Below are positions 32,200 to 42,190 of a DNA stretch of 64,000 nucleotides, piece by piece. Position 1 is the stretch's first letter, and each line of letters begins with the position of its first letter. Made by a program: the position numbers and the translations under genes. A model generated the notes under the pieces. It worked only from the letters and a program-made list of their open reading frames with translations. It was not told the DNA's origin and ran no database searches. The stretch is from Carettochelys insculpta (Eukaryota; Chordata; Testudines; Carettochelyidae). Where the stretch lies: positions 45,254,001-45,318,000 of the forward strand of contig NC_134147.1 of the NCBI RefSeq assembly GCF_033958435.1. The letters are read 5' to 3'.

Positions 32200-32838
32200 A
32201 ACCAAGGGATTATATTATTCAGTTTGGTGATGGTCACAGGGTAGGATTCTCAAAGGCAATTTTGCGAAGCATAATGATGGGCAAAAACAAATGGCAGAGC
32301 CATTTTATGTATATTATGAGATCAATGGAATTAGACCAGCAATGAATCCAGTGCCTGGACTGTCGTGGCTCAATGGTGAGTGGAGAAGGCTATCATTCCT
32401 GTTAAATTATTCCTATGAAGTTGTTATTTTTCATGAAGCCCCATTTTGGGAGTGCAGCTATATTATAACACAATGATTTAAGAGCTGTAATTTTGGGGAA
32501 TATTTTTAATATGCTGTGCTAGCTCATTCATGTTAATTATTAAAACTGCCCTCAAATTGAAGACACCCTGGAACTGAGACGCAATTAAAAATTAAAGCTT
32601 TCTTTAACCACAGCATCAGTTCAAAGCAGAATGAAATTACATTTTTTTTATTTTTTGAAAAATATACAGCCTGTAACATCTCAGTGCCAAGGCGAAATAT
32701 TCTCCAAGACAAAACATGCAATGCACTTAGGGTCTCACATCCTTCTCCTGCCCACCCTCATAAATTTGCATAGCTATTGAAAAGATTATCACAATCTTTA
32801 ATGAACAACACTAATTATAATGACCTCCATCAACAGGT
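32200..32838. other. Unassigned AT-rich sequence
   Basis: TTATTTTTCATGAAGCCCCAT near 32424 resembles TTATTTTTCACGAAGCCCCAT near 29063, with similar flanking sequence (ATTATAAC, ATGA), so a diverged interspersed repeat is shared between the two places. Confidence 0.4.
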
Positions 32839-32840
32839 CA

Positions 32841-33345
32841 TTCATAGAACCATAGGCTACTAGAAGTGGAAGGAACCTCAAGGAGTCAAGTCCAGTCCCC
32901 TGCCTTCAAGGCAGCACCAAGCGCCATCTATATAATTTCTGTTAGATATTCATCTAACCTGTTCTTAAACATCGCCAATGGTGGAGATTCTACAGCCAAC
33001 GTAGGCAACTTATTCCAGTAATTAACTACCCTGATAGTTAGGAAATTTTTCCTAATGTCCAATCTAACCCTCCCATGCTGCAATTTAAGTCCATTGCTTC
33101 TTGTTCTAGCATCAGAGGCTAAGACAAATAATTTTTCTCCCACCTCCTTGTAACACCATTTTAAGTACTTGAAAGCTGCTATCATGTCTCCTGTTAGCCT
33201 TCTCTTTTCCAAACAAAACAAACCCAATTCTTTTAATCTTCTCTCATAGGTCAGATTTTTTAGACCTTTAGTCATTTTAGTTGCTCTTCTCTGGACCCTC
33301 TCCAATTTCTCCACATCTTTTCCATCTTTCATTGACAGGGAATGA
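32841..33345 (-). mobile_element. CR1 LINE, 0.5 kb
   Basis: 3' end at 32841 (CATAGGCTACTAGAAGTGG, GGAACC) and an open frame covering the end of ORF2. 5'-truncated, but the coding part is still open, so it is younger than most copies here. Confidence 0.9.
32928..33332 (-). pseudogene. CR1 ORF2 C-terminal fragment
   Basis: 134 codons without a stop. Motifs in order: VEKLERVQRRATKM, RRLKELGLFCLEKRRL, a GDMIAAFKYLK block, RTRSNGLKLQHGR, then a RKNFLTIRVVNYWNKLP block, and LDEYL near the end. This is the region following the RT in CR1 ORF2. It lacks the endonuclease and RT, so it is non-functional. Confidence 0.9.
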
Positions 33346-33569
33346 ATCCTAGACCTCCAGCGTTAACAACATAAGCCTCAATCACTTGAGCAAAAGGAGT
33401 AACATCAGGGGCTGATAATGCCAGAACACAGTTATGATAACCAGTGGATGACCTATTGTTTTATAGGAATTGCTACCTGCACAAAGTGCTTCATGTGGCA
33501 AATCTTTCTCCAAAGATGACTTTTTCCTTCTCAGACCTGAAGGAGCAATAACTCTGAGATGACTTAGAA

Positions 33570-33877
33570 CAGGGGTCAGCAATGTTCTGAGGTGGAGTGC
33601 AGAAATTTGGCCTTTTGACCTCTGTGTATGTGATGCTTTTAAAGTCACTAATAGTCCTGTTTACAACACTCTCATTAATAAGGATGCAGAACTTTACCAT
33701 TTAGGTGGTAGTTGGTAGCATTATCTGGTCTTTTGTTAATCCACAGGCAGTATGGCTTTGGGCAAGCTCCCAAATGCATAGGGGAAGAGGGACGGTGCTG
33801 AGCTCCCACCTTGAATGCTGATGAAAACCAGCTCACATGCCACTCTTGGCATATGTGCCGGGGTTTGCTGACCCCTG
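33570..33877. mobile_element. hAT (Charlie-like) MITE
   Basis: CAGGGGTCAGCAATG at the left and TTTGCTGACCCCTG at the right are near-perfect inverted ends. Flanks ACTTAGAA (33562-33569) and ATCTAGAG (33878-33885) are a decayed 8-bp duplication close to the nTCTAGAn preference. 308 bp, no transposase. Confidence 0.8.
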
Positions 33878-33937
33878 ATCTAGAGGGATGGCTGCTGGCT
33901 ATTTAAGGAAAGACTGGTATGTGGCATTAAAGTACAT

Positions 33938-34323
33938 GGCTATGTCTGCACTAGCCCAAATCTTCGAAATGGCCATGCAAAAGGCCATTTCAAAGATTAC
34001 TAAAAAGGCACTGAAATGCATACTCAGCACCTCATTAGCATGCCAGCGGCTGTGGCTCTTCGAAATTGCCACTCTTTGCTGCTGCACGGCTTGTCCAGAC
34101 AGGGGCCCTTTTCAAAGGAATAAGGCGGTTTCGAAGTTGGCAGGGTCTTTTCAGAAAGGATCCCTGTCTGGACAAGCTGTGTGGCATCAAAAAGCGGCAA
34201 TTTCAAAGAGCAGCAGCCGCCGGTGTGCTAATGAGGCACTGAATATGCAGCGCCTCATTAGTAATCTTCAAAATGGCCATTTGCATGGGCATTTCGAAGA
34301 TTTGGGCTAGAGTAGACATGGCC
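33938..34323. mobile_element. MITE-C copy 1, fully palindromic
   Basis: 386 bp that fold back almost end to end. GGCTATGTCTGCACTAGCCC at the left mirrors GGGCTAGAGTAGACATGGCC at the right; inner arms carry AAATGGCCAT, CTCATTAGCATG and CTGTCTGGACAAG matches. Flanked by CAT on both sides (33935-33937, 34324-34326). ORFs on both strands are mirror products of the palindrome. Confidence 0.85.
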
Positions 34324-34433
34324 CATGACACAGTTACCCTAGTCCTTTGGCTTGTCTTGAAAGTGTGTTGATTTGTTAGCATTTCTGAATTAGTTCCTAT
34401 ATTCTGGCTAATCTGACTTGTCTGTTGTACTTT

Positions 34434-34655
34434 TTTCAAGGAGTAAAGGGACTTCAAAGCAATGCAGGCACTTCCAAGTACCTGCAGCTACACGCATGGC
34501 AGCACTTTGAAGTTTAATGCTTCAGCGTTGCTGCGGGGCAGAATTAGCCTGATGAAGTGCTGCGTATTCACTGTGGCACTTCATTTTTAATCTCCTGACA
34601 CCCTGATTACCATGCCCCCTTCAAAGTTGGGGGGCAAGTGTAGACCCAGCCATAG
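34434..34655. mobile_element. MITE-F fragment
   Basis: ACTTCAAAGCAATGCAGGCA, TGATGAAGTGCTGCGTATTC, CCCCCTTCAAAGTTGGGGGG and the terminus GTGTAGACCCAGCC resemble one arm of another TTCGAAG-rich reptile MITE. Only one terminus is recognisable. Confidence 0.5.
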
Positions 34656-34683
34656 AGTTATATGTAAGTAACAGGGCTATGTA

Positions 34684-34989
34684 CAGGTGGAACCTCTCTA
34701 ATCTGGAATTATCTCATCTGGCAACATCTGTAATCTGGCATGATTTTAGTTAGCTGGACAATCACTCATCATGGGTGCGGTGAAGTTTCCTGTAGTCCCA
34801 TAAATTTTGTTTACAGCCACCAGTCCTGGATCTCAATGTTCTGTGCTGTATTTTGGCGGAAGTCTACCTCAAAATATCTTCTAAGAGCCCAGTAAGTAGT
34901 GAAAGTGTTGGTAATGTGCTACACAATATTGATCTCCCGTTTGGCATCAGTCAGGTCCCCAGGGTGCCAGAAAAGGGAGCTTTAACCTG
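34684..34989 (-). mobile_element. Tigger-like MITE, copy 4
   Basis: CAGGTGGAACCTCTCTAATC at the left and CTTTAACCTG at the right are inverted ends with TA on both sides (34682-34683, 34990-34991). Internal blocks are in reverse orientation relative to 25810 and 30176. A LINE is inserted immediately at its right end. Confidence 0.85.
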
Positions 34990-34994
34990 TAGTA

Positions 34995-36398
34995 GTAGGC
35001 ATCCTTCGATCCTGAGGGATCATGGGTTTGCGCCCCAGTTGGGCTGATTCGAGCAGCGTCGTCTGTGGCTGTGCAATCCAATGCGGGAGTGGCACTCCTT
35101 TCCGCACTGTGAGCAGCAGTAGGCAGATGTTGCTCTGGTATCACGGGCACAGATCTTCCTGAGGGATCTCCTGTCTTCCGCTTCCTTCACCAAGGTAGTT
35201 TCATACATAACAAGAGCTTCCTTCACTCCCTGTTTCCAGGCATGCCTGTCTGAGGCGACCGAATGCCAGGTGTTCACACTGATAGAGAGAGCGCTGAGGT
35301 CACGCTTGCACGTGTCCTTGTAGCACAGTTTAGGTCGCCCTTTTGGCCTCTTTCCAGATGCCAGTTTGCCGAAGAGGAGGTCCTTCGGTATTCGGCCATC
35401 CGTCATGCGTGAGACATGGCCCAGCCAGTGCATACGCCTCTGTTTGAGAAGGGTGAACATGGAGGTGGTGTCTGCCCTCTCAAGCACTGCGCTACTGGGG
35501 ACCTTGGCCTGCCATGAGATACCGAGTATGCTCCTGAGGCAGCGCATGTGGAATGTGTTGAGCCGCTGCTCTTGTTTTGAGCTCAAAGTCCATGTTTCAC
35601 TGGCATACACCAGTGTGCTCAAAACACAGGCTGTGTAGACCTGCACCTTGGTGTGTACAGTGAGCTTATTGTTAGCCCATACTCTCTTCATCAGCCTGGA
35701 GAACGTTGTGGTGACTTTTCCAATGAGCTTGTTGATCTCGCTATCAAGTGACAAGTTGTCCGAGATCATCGAGCCTAGGTACATGAACTCACGGACGACT
35801 TCCAGTTCGTAGTCTAGCACGTTGATAGATGGCTCGTTACACATGTTTTGGCCCATCACCTGGGTCTTCTTTAAGCTTATTGTGAGGCCAAATTCCATAC
35901 ATACATCCGCAAAGCAAGTTATGAGTGACTGCAGTTCCCGCTGAGTGTGAGCAGCAATAGCTGCATCGTCAGCAAAAAGGAACTCCCTTAGACTCTTCAT
36001 AAGCACCCTGGTCTTCGCTTTAAGCCTTGACAGTTTGAAGAGGTTGCTGTCCATTCTCATGCAGAGAGAGATGCCCTCTGTAGCAGTTCCGAAGGCATAT
36101 TTGAGCAAAACTGCAAAGAAGATGCCAAACAGTGTTGGAGCCAGCACACACCCTTGCTTCACTCTGCTGTGAATCTCAAAGGGTGCGGGTGTGGATCCGT
36201 CATATACGATGGTCCCCTTCATGCCTTCATGGAAGGCCCTAATAATGCTGAGCAGAGTTGGGGGACAGCTGATCTCAGCCAGAATCACGAACAGACCTTT
36301 CCTGCTGACGAGGTCAAATGCTTGGTCAGGTCGACAAATGCAATATACAGAGGTTTGTTCTGCTCCCTGCACTTTTCTTGTAGTTGCCTAACAGAGAA
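34995..36398 (-). mobile_element. Non-LTR retrotransposon, 5'-truncated, with 11-bp TSD
   Basis: 1.4-kb insertion flanked by AACCTGTAGTA at 34984-34994 and 36399-36409, a perfect 11-bp duplication that includes the end of the Tigger-like MITE. Read on the minus strand it starts inside the RT domain and ends in a short 3' tail with a GATCC-TGA-GGATC-like hairpin near 35010-35025. No long poly(A). The long open frame suggests a younger copy than the CR1s. Domain style resembles RTE/BovB-like LINEs, but the clade is not certain. Confidence 0.85.
35020..36372 (-). pseudogene. LINE reverse transcriptase, C-terminal 450 codons
   Basis: Open for 450 codons. Visible in order: AFDLVSRKGL (RT block A, about residue 18), VKQGCVLAPTLFG (about 69), FADDAAIAAHT (catalytic FADD, about 133), ASETWTLSSKQEQRLNTFH (about 258), GHVSRMTDGRIPKDLLFG (about 318), and a terminal CSQCGKECHSRIGLHSH finger (about 420). 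RT block A begins in another frame upstream: LYIAFVDLTK ends at about 36322, where one base is missing compared with the expected DLTKAFD reading, so the two parts are out of frame. The element lacks the endonuclease and the RT start because of 5' truncation. Role in life: copying LINE RNA at nicked target DNA. Confidence 0.85.
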
Positions 36399-36409
36399 AA
36401 CCTGTAGTA

Positions 36410-37225
36410 TGTATAATATCTGTATAGAATCATACTCTTCCTTTGTGCATCTCACACTTGTCTCTAGTGGAGAATTTAAATGCAAATTGAAGGGAAGGAT
36501 TTGGCCAACACTACAATTTGCTATGTACACTTAAGATGTTGTTTGCTTAGTAGTGTGAAGTGAATCTAGAGTTGTGAGATATTTTCTAGCTCCCCAAGAG
36601 GGTTTATAATATAAATTGCACCGTTATGTCATAATCCCAGGCCACTCTGAGTGTTTTGTGTATCATTCGATTCTTCGGCACTCACCAATTAATTTGACTC
36701 CAGGGAAATTCTCGAGGAATATGTAATGAGAAGATCGACACCTGCATATTGACATAACTACTTCTAAAATGTAAACATTTAAATACAGTGCACAAGTCCC
36801 CATGGAATTTGGCTTGTTCATCTGAATCACTCACTTGTTAGAAATGGACTCTGACCATACAAGCACGGTCGAATTCTTGGTGAACTTAAGACCCTGGGTT
36901 ATGTTTGAGACTCTTTAAGGCTTTATTATTATTATTTATGTTATTGCTATAGCAGTTAGAAATTGCAGTCTGGGATCAGGGACCTTGCGTGCTGGCTGCA
37001 CTACCTGACAAGCAGCTAATGATCAAGGACTCATTATGTGAGGTGCTATCCATATATGTAATTAAAAAAACAAAACCTGCTTCAAAGTGCTATCAGGCTT
37101 CTCATTAGAGGAGAGTGCACAGATGGAGAAAACAAAGAGGAATTCAGTGGTGAGTAAGGAAAAGAAAAGGCAACAAATATAGTGACATAAAATACAATCT
37201 CAGCAGGCCCACAGCTGAGCACTTT
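36410..37225. other. Unassigned sequence
   Basis: Directly after the LINE duplication. AGCTATAGCAGTTAGAAAT-type sequence at 36930-37035 weakly resembles the MIR-derived family; otherwise nothing recognised. Confidence 0.35.
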
Positions 37226-37230
37226 ATCAG

Positions 37231-37516
37231 CAGAGCCTTGCAAATCTGCACATATCTGCTTTATGACTGCAGGTACCTCTCTCTGCGGTTGTGGATGCAG
37301 ATATCCACAGCTCATTTTTGCAGGCATGGCTGCAAATCAACTTTTGCATCTAGAACCCTGGAAATGTGTGGATACCTGCTTTACAACCCCGGGTGTCCAC
37401 ATCCATGGATCATTTCTGTGGGTGCAGATGCAATACAAACATAAATGTATTATCCTCCTGGGGCTTTGTTTGCAGTCATCGTAGCAGAGAGAAGTCGAAT
37501 GTCTTGCACAGCTCTA
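37231..37516. mobile_element. Possible hAT-like MITE
   Basis: CAGAGCCTTGCAAATCTGC at the left and GTCTTGCACAGCTCTA at the right are imperfect inverted ends. Inside, GTGGATGCAGATATCCACAG is itself palindromic and recurs in degraded form (GTCCACATCCATGGATC). No 8-bp duplication is visible, so the call is weak. Confidence 0.35.
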
Positions 37517-38025
37517 ACCCACATTTAGACTGTCACTGGCTATGGCAAAAGCAAAATCCTCCCTGAAATCAGCAGGACTAGTATTGGTACATAAAATAAT
37601 CCTTCAGAATAGGCATGCTATGAAATTACATTTCCAGGATGAGCAAAGGTGTTCAACTTTCTAGTGTACACAAATCGCTACCGTAGCTACACTGCTAAAT
37701 GCAAATGGTATCATGGCAAAATTATGAAGGTTCCTAGACATATAAATAAATCCAGTGTAGGAAGCTGCCATGGCCAAAATTTAAAAAAAACAATCACAAT
37801 ACATGACTTTTTTGGACTGTATCCTCATCAGCAGTTAAAAATAAAACATAAACCAAAGGAAATTTCATCCCAGCTGGCAGCCCCTCTTCTGAAAACATAA
37901 TGCCACCAATCAACTCCATGCTGATTGCCCTGAAGAGAGCAACAACAATAAATCTTTCCAAAGCCACTGCAAAATGAGGTGAAACAACAAAGCTTTATTA
38001 TTTATCTGCACTGTTAACCACTGGG
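37517..38025. other. Unassigned sequence
   Basis: No gene or repeat recognised. Confidence 0.4.
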
Positions 38026-38027
38026 CA

Positions 38028-38175
38028 CATCATTGGAGATTTTTAAGAGCAAGTTAGATTAACACCTGTCAAGGATGATCAAGATGGTGCTTGGTCCTGC
38101 CTGAAGTGCAAGGGACCACACTCAATGAACCCTCAAAGTCCCCGTCATATGTAGTATTCTGTGATTCTATGATTT
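38028..38175 (+). mobile_element. CR1 LINE 3' end fragment
   Basis: TTGGAGATTTTTAAGAGCAA, GGTGCTTGGTCCTGCC and the terminus GTATTCTGTGATTCTATGAT are the CR1 3' end. Confidence 0.85.
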
Positions 38176-38306
38176 ACGGAATTGGAAAAACAAGAGCATC
38201 TTCATTAAGCCTGGTCATAAATTTTCCATTGCATTTATTGAATGGAAGACTGCATTTTGGACAAGCTTTTTTTTTTTTCCCACAAAAAAGTGTTTGCATT
38301 GCTTCA

Positions 38307-38309
<3 letters not shown>

Positions 38310-38353
<44 letters not shown>
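38310..38353. repeat. (TG)n microsatellite
   Basis: About 21 uninterrupted TG units. The Cys-Val and Thr-His runs predicted across it are translation of the microsatellite. Confidence 0.97.
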
Positions 38354-38354
<1 letters not shown>

Positions 38355-41300
38355 TATTGACTGGCCCTATGGCCACCAGTTCTGCTCCACCTGCCTTGTC
38401 CAGCCAGCAGCCGATTAGATACCAGATTAGATGCCAGAGAATGCTGACTATCCAAATGCTGGATAACATGCTTTTCACTGTATTTCAGTCTTTCAACAAA
38501 AAGCTAAAATTTGGATAACAAGGAAAAAATATTTTGTCAAAATTTTGAGTAGGTAAAAAAAACATTTTCTGTCCAGTTCCCATAATTTATTATAACGAAA
38601 TAATTTGACATCATCTTTAGATGTAAGAATGTATCAAACACCTCACCCAGAACTGAGTGAATCACTCGACATTTTCTGTGAACAGTTCCTCATATGAAAT
38701 AAGAACTAGCTGCTGTGTTCTCCCTTCTTCAGGAAAAGTATTGGCAGATATAAACGTTCTACTTTCTTGTGCCTCAGAATAGTGTCTATGTGGATCTTAC
38801 ACAGCACACAGAGCGTAAGCCAGTGTTCTGCGAATAATTTGGAATAACAGGTTAATTTGAGAAAATTGTGATCTCCTTCTGGAAAGCTCAGGATCTATGG
38901 AAGAGGTGAAATTCACTGAATAAATGCTTCTCTCTTCCCTCAACTCTGCTATCCTCTCCACTTCGGCATTTAATCAGCCTCAAAATGTTTATTGCTCTGT
39001 ATGCTCTCTGACCCCAGGACTATTTAATACACATTCAATAACCTGCAATAGATTTCCTGTTCGAGATGAATGATTAGGATGGACAGAAGCTGAGCAAAAC
39101 CAGGATGGAAAGCAAGGTTCCCCTAGCTAATACAAAACAGTATCTCCCAAGCACTTTGAGGTATTCAGCCTTTATCTACTTCCAGTTATGAGGAACTTCA
39201 TATCTATGGTCCCATATCATTGGCCTTAGCAGTGATCCATGCAGCATATTTTCTCACATTGTCATGTTGCTTTCTGGCACAACCTTCTGCAATGTTTCTT
39301 CATGGCATTGCCACCATGTAGCATCCTAGTGCAGTGATGTTGGGTAGCAGTCTCATAGATTTCATTTGATTACGTGATGCAGATGTCCTGTCAAGTAGTG
39401 ATCCATCCCATAGTTCTCACCAGGGTTTTGGAACAACTCAAAAAGAGATCAAAGAATCTCAGGTTTTCCCTGGATCTCATTGCATACCGGGGCCACATCT
39501 TGAAAGTTCTGGGCTTCATCTTCCAAACCTTTGCTATTCATGAATGTAAAAACCACCCCCATGACTAAGAATAGATCTTTGTCATTCTCAGAGCAGGCAC
39601 TCAAAAGAGCTAAACCTTGATAGCTATTCTCAGGCCTTGGAATCCAGGAGAACATCATATCTACCAAGCCAACCTGCAGCAGCCTCATCAGCGAAGAGCA
39701 GAGCTCACAGCTGCCTGCAGCTCTGGACTAAGGGCAGTGAGTGATGAACAGCTGAGCACCCTGGGACACCACAGCCATGTCCCATGATGACGTTATCACG
39801 TATTAACTACTAGGTTGGTCTTTATTTCTAGGCATTTATGCCCATTAAATCACATGCTTAAGTGCTTTGCTGGAGTGAGGTATAAAGCAAGAAAATTCTC
39901 AAAGACTTTTCCCATCAACACCGGTGTCCTCAGTCAGCTGATCACTTGGGTGGCTGACCAGGTGAGATTCAGGTGCTGCTCAGCTGATTAGCAGCGAGCC
40001 CACAGCTGCCAGTGTTTCTGCCGGTGGTGCACAGCCGCACATGCCTTGTTGCACATAACACAATACATTCTGTCCATGGATGGAAAACATTAGAGGGAAC
40101 ACTGATCAACACCCATGCACGTGAAATATTTACCAGAGCTGGAAAATAAATGTTTGTTGTCAGTTGCCTCGACTATGACTAGATTATTATTTGCACAGTG
40201 TGCATAGTTGGTTACATAACCCGGACTGCCAGTACCTACCACCTAGCACTTTTTAGGCTCACTATACTAACAGTCAAAGCAAGCTCAACTCTAATGATTT
40301 ATAACCAGCTATTTTGACGGATGCAGTGGAGTAAATGTATAGCTTGGTGCACAGGAAATTAGTTTATAATTCCCATTGCTGATAACAATAATAATTTCCC
40401 TGAGTGAGGCTCGTAAAATAACACAGAGAAACTATAATAATTAATCTGTCTGTTGAGCTAGGCGCTAGCCAGTATATAAAAAAAATCCTTTAAATATAAC
40501 ACCTTTGAAATGCAGCAAGCTAGCAACAGTAAATCGCTGTATCTGTTTTTTCAATCTAGCTGTGTTATCCGTATATTAGAGTGGCACCCGCCAGCTTTGC
40601 TGGGACAAAGGCTTTGTCAGCATTACCATTATTAAATCCAGTTTTCAGGGTTTTATAACTTGACTGCGAAAATTTATTTCAGGCTCAAACCTGACATTTA
40701 AAGTGTCAGCTGAGATGGGATTAATTTTTTGAGTTCATTTTGAAGTCCATGTGGCTGGTGTTAAGTCTTGGGAAAACAAATTGAAGAGAGGGTTGGCAGG
40801 GTGGGAGGCTTTCAAACTCACAAAGATTTTTTTCAGGGTCTTTGGTTGCTTTTTAAAAAACCAAGACTTCTGAGCTCCTTGTTCTGGTGTAAATCAAACA
40901 AGCCTTTCCATATCAGTGAAGTTACTCTGATTTTATCCTGGCGTAAGTGAGGTGTGGTAGCTGAGTTGTTAAACTGCCTGGCTACAGCACTAAATGGTTA
41001 ATGATTGCTTCTCACACCCTCCAGCTGCACAGTAGGTATCTGATCCATAGGGTTAGTTATGGCAAGCAAAGGTGATTGGATATTAATCTGGTCACACCAC
41101 TCCACAGTGTACCATTTGCCATGAAAGTGATGTGCCTTATGCATATCCATTGGAGCAGGCTAGAATCAGACCCAAGGTACTGAATTTTGAAATGAAATCC
41201 CTGCATATGTAATCATTTGCCATGAATGACGTCTACATAATATAAGGAACTTGCAGGGAAATCTGAAAGTGAGATACAGAGCTACCCAGGCTGCTGGATG

Positions 41301-41410
41301 TATCTTGCTATGTAATGGGGTTGGGAACTGGTAACCTGAATTCACTCCCTTCTACCTCACAGACATTCTCTGAAAGGTACTTGGGCCCAGAAATTCGACA
41401 GTATATAGGT
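38355..41410. other. Repeat-poor AT-rich block
   Basis: Three kilobases with almost no recognised repeat. 39851-39885 holds the CACATGCTTAAGTGCTTTGC palindromic-repeat piece. 40480-40760 and 40890-40950 look like low-copy sequence; the latter includes a GGTGTAAATCA motif from a common reptile repeat. No exon recognised. Confidence 0.4.
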
Positions 41411-41425
41411 GCCTAACTCCTACAG

Positions 41426-41637
41426 TAAAAGAGAGATAGCTGTGTTAGTCTATATACTATCAAAACAAAAAAGCAGTCCAGTAGCACTTTAAACACTAAC
41501 AAAATCATTTATTAGGTGATGAGCTTTCGTGGGATAGACCCACTTCTTCAGACCATAGCCATACCGGAACAGACTCAGTATTTAAGTCACAGAGAACCTG
41601 TTAGTCTTTAAAGTGCTACTGTACTGCTTTTTTGTTT
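41426..41637 (-). mobile_element. Penelope-like retroelement copy B with TSD
   Basis: Insertion of 212 bp flanked by TAACTCCTACAG (41414-41425) and TAACTCCTATAG (41638-41649), a 12-bp duplication with one mismatch. The left arm (minus) carries AAGCAGTCCAGTAGCACTTT and the right arm (plus) AAAGTGCTACTGTACTGCTT as inverted matches. A hammerhead-like motif lies on the minus strand near the junction. The 12-bp duplication shows that the two-arm unit inserted as one piece. Confidence 0.7.
41517..41556 (-). ncRNA. Hammerhead-ribozyme-like motif (copy B, best preserved)
   Basis: Minus strand: UGGU, CUGAAGA (first core strand), an extra A, stem II GUGGG-UCUAU-CCCAC (5 perfect pairs), GAAA (second core strand), GCUC, AUCA. 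UGGU and AUCA form a 4-pair stem I including one G-U pair, placing the expected cleavage after the C of GCUC. Stem III is AGCU, self-complementary and too short for a monomer. Known Penelope ribozymes are also minimal and proposed to work as dimers. Activity is untested. Confidence 0.55.
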
Positions 41638-41649
41638 TAACTCCTATAG

Positions 41650-41905
41650 GTATCAGTGGGAGGAGGGCACCTAAATGCCTTTGTCCAGCTGGTCCTGAGT
41701 CTCAGTTCTCATATGCACAACAGAGATTACAGCACTTACCTGCACACACCACTGTAAGACAGGGAAATATATGGAAGGTTGCATGATACTCAGACACTAA
41801 ATCATGGGAGCTGCTGTATCCATGATGGGTAGCGCCAGAAAGATCTTTACGCACATGAGTAGCCACAATGACTCTGATGGGATTACCTGTTTAGGTAACA
41901 AGTGT
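41650..41905. other. Unassigned sequence
   Basis: Between two Penelope-like copies; nothing recognised. Confidence 0.4.
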
Positions 41906-41909
41906 CAGC

Positions 41910-42190
41910 AGGGTAGCTGTGTTAGTTTGCATCTGCATAAACAATGAGGAGTCCTGTGGCACCTTAAAAACTGACACATTTATTTTGGTGTAAGCTTTCG
42001 TGTGCTTTTAAAACTCACTTCGTCAGAGGCATGGAGTGGCAGTTACAGAGGTGGGCATAAACATAGTAGCACACAAAGAGAAGGGAGTTACCTTAGCAAG
42101 TGGAAGACCAGTGCTAATGGGACCAATACAATTAGTGTGGATGTGGCCCACTGCCAACGGTGGATGAGGAGGTATGAATACCCAGAGAGG
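41910..42190 (-). mobile_element. Penelope-like retroelement copy D, single arm
   Basis: Plus strand GGGTAGCTGTGTTAGTTTGC, GGAGTCCTGTGGCACCTT and AGCTTTCGTGTGCTTTTAAA are the 3' arm read in reverse. Upstream sequence at 42036-42190 (GTGGATGTGGCCCACTGCC, GGAGGTATGAATACCCAGAG) matches, from recall, the body of the same reptile repeat. Unlike copies A-C it has no inverted second arm. Minus-strand hammerhead-like core at 41992-42030: CTGACGA, GAAA, GCTT, with a weaker stem II. Confidence 0.55.

Noticed and set aside
33888..34310. 140-codon plus-strand ORF
   Set aside because: Reads through the palindromic MITE-C; mirror ORFs appear on the other strand.
38174..38518. ORFs with Cys-Val or Thr-His runs
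   Set aside because: Translations of the (TG)n microsatellite at 38310-38353.
39449..39688. Minus-strand ORF weakly reminiscent of a MAGE-type domain (VMGVVFTFMNSKG)
   Set aside because: The likeness covers about a dozen residues only; flanking frames do not continue the domain.
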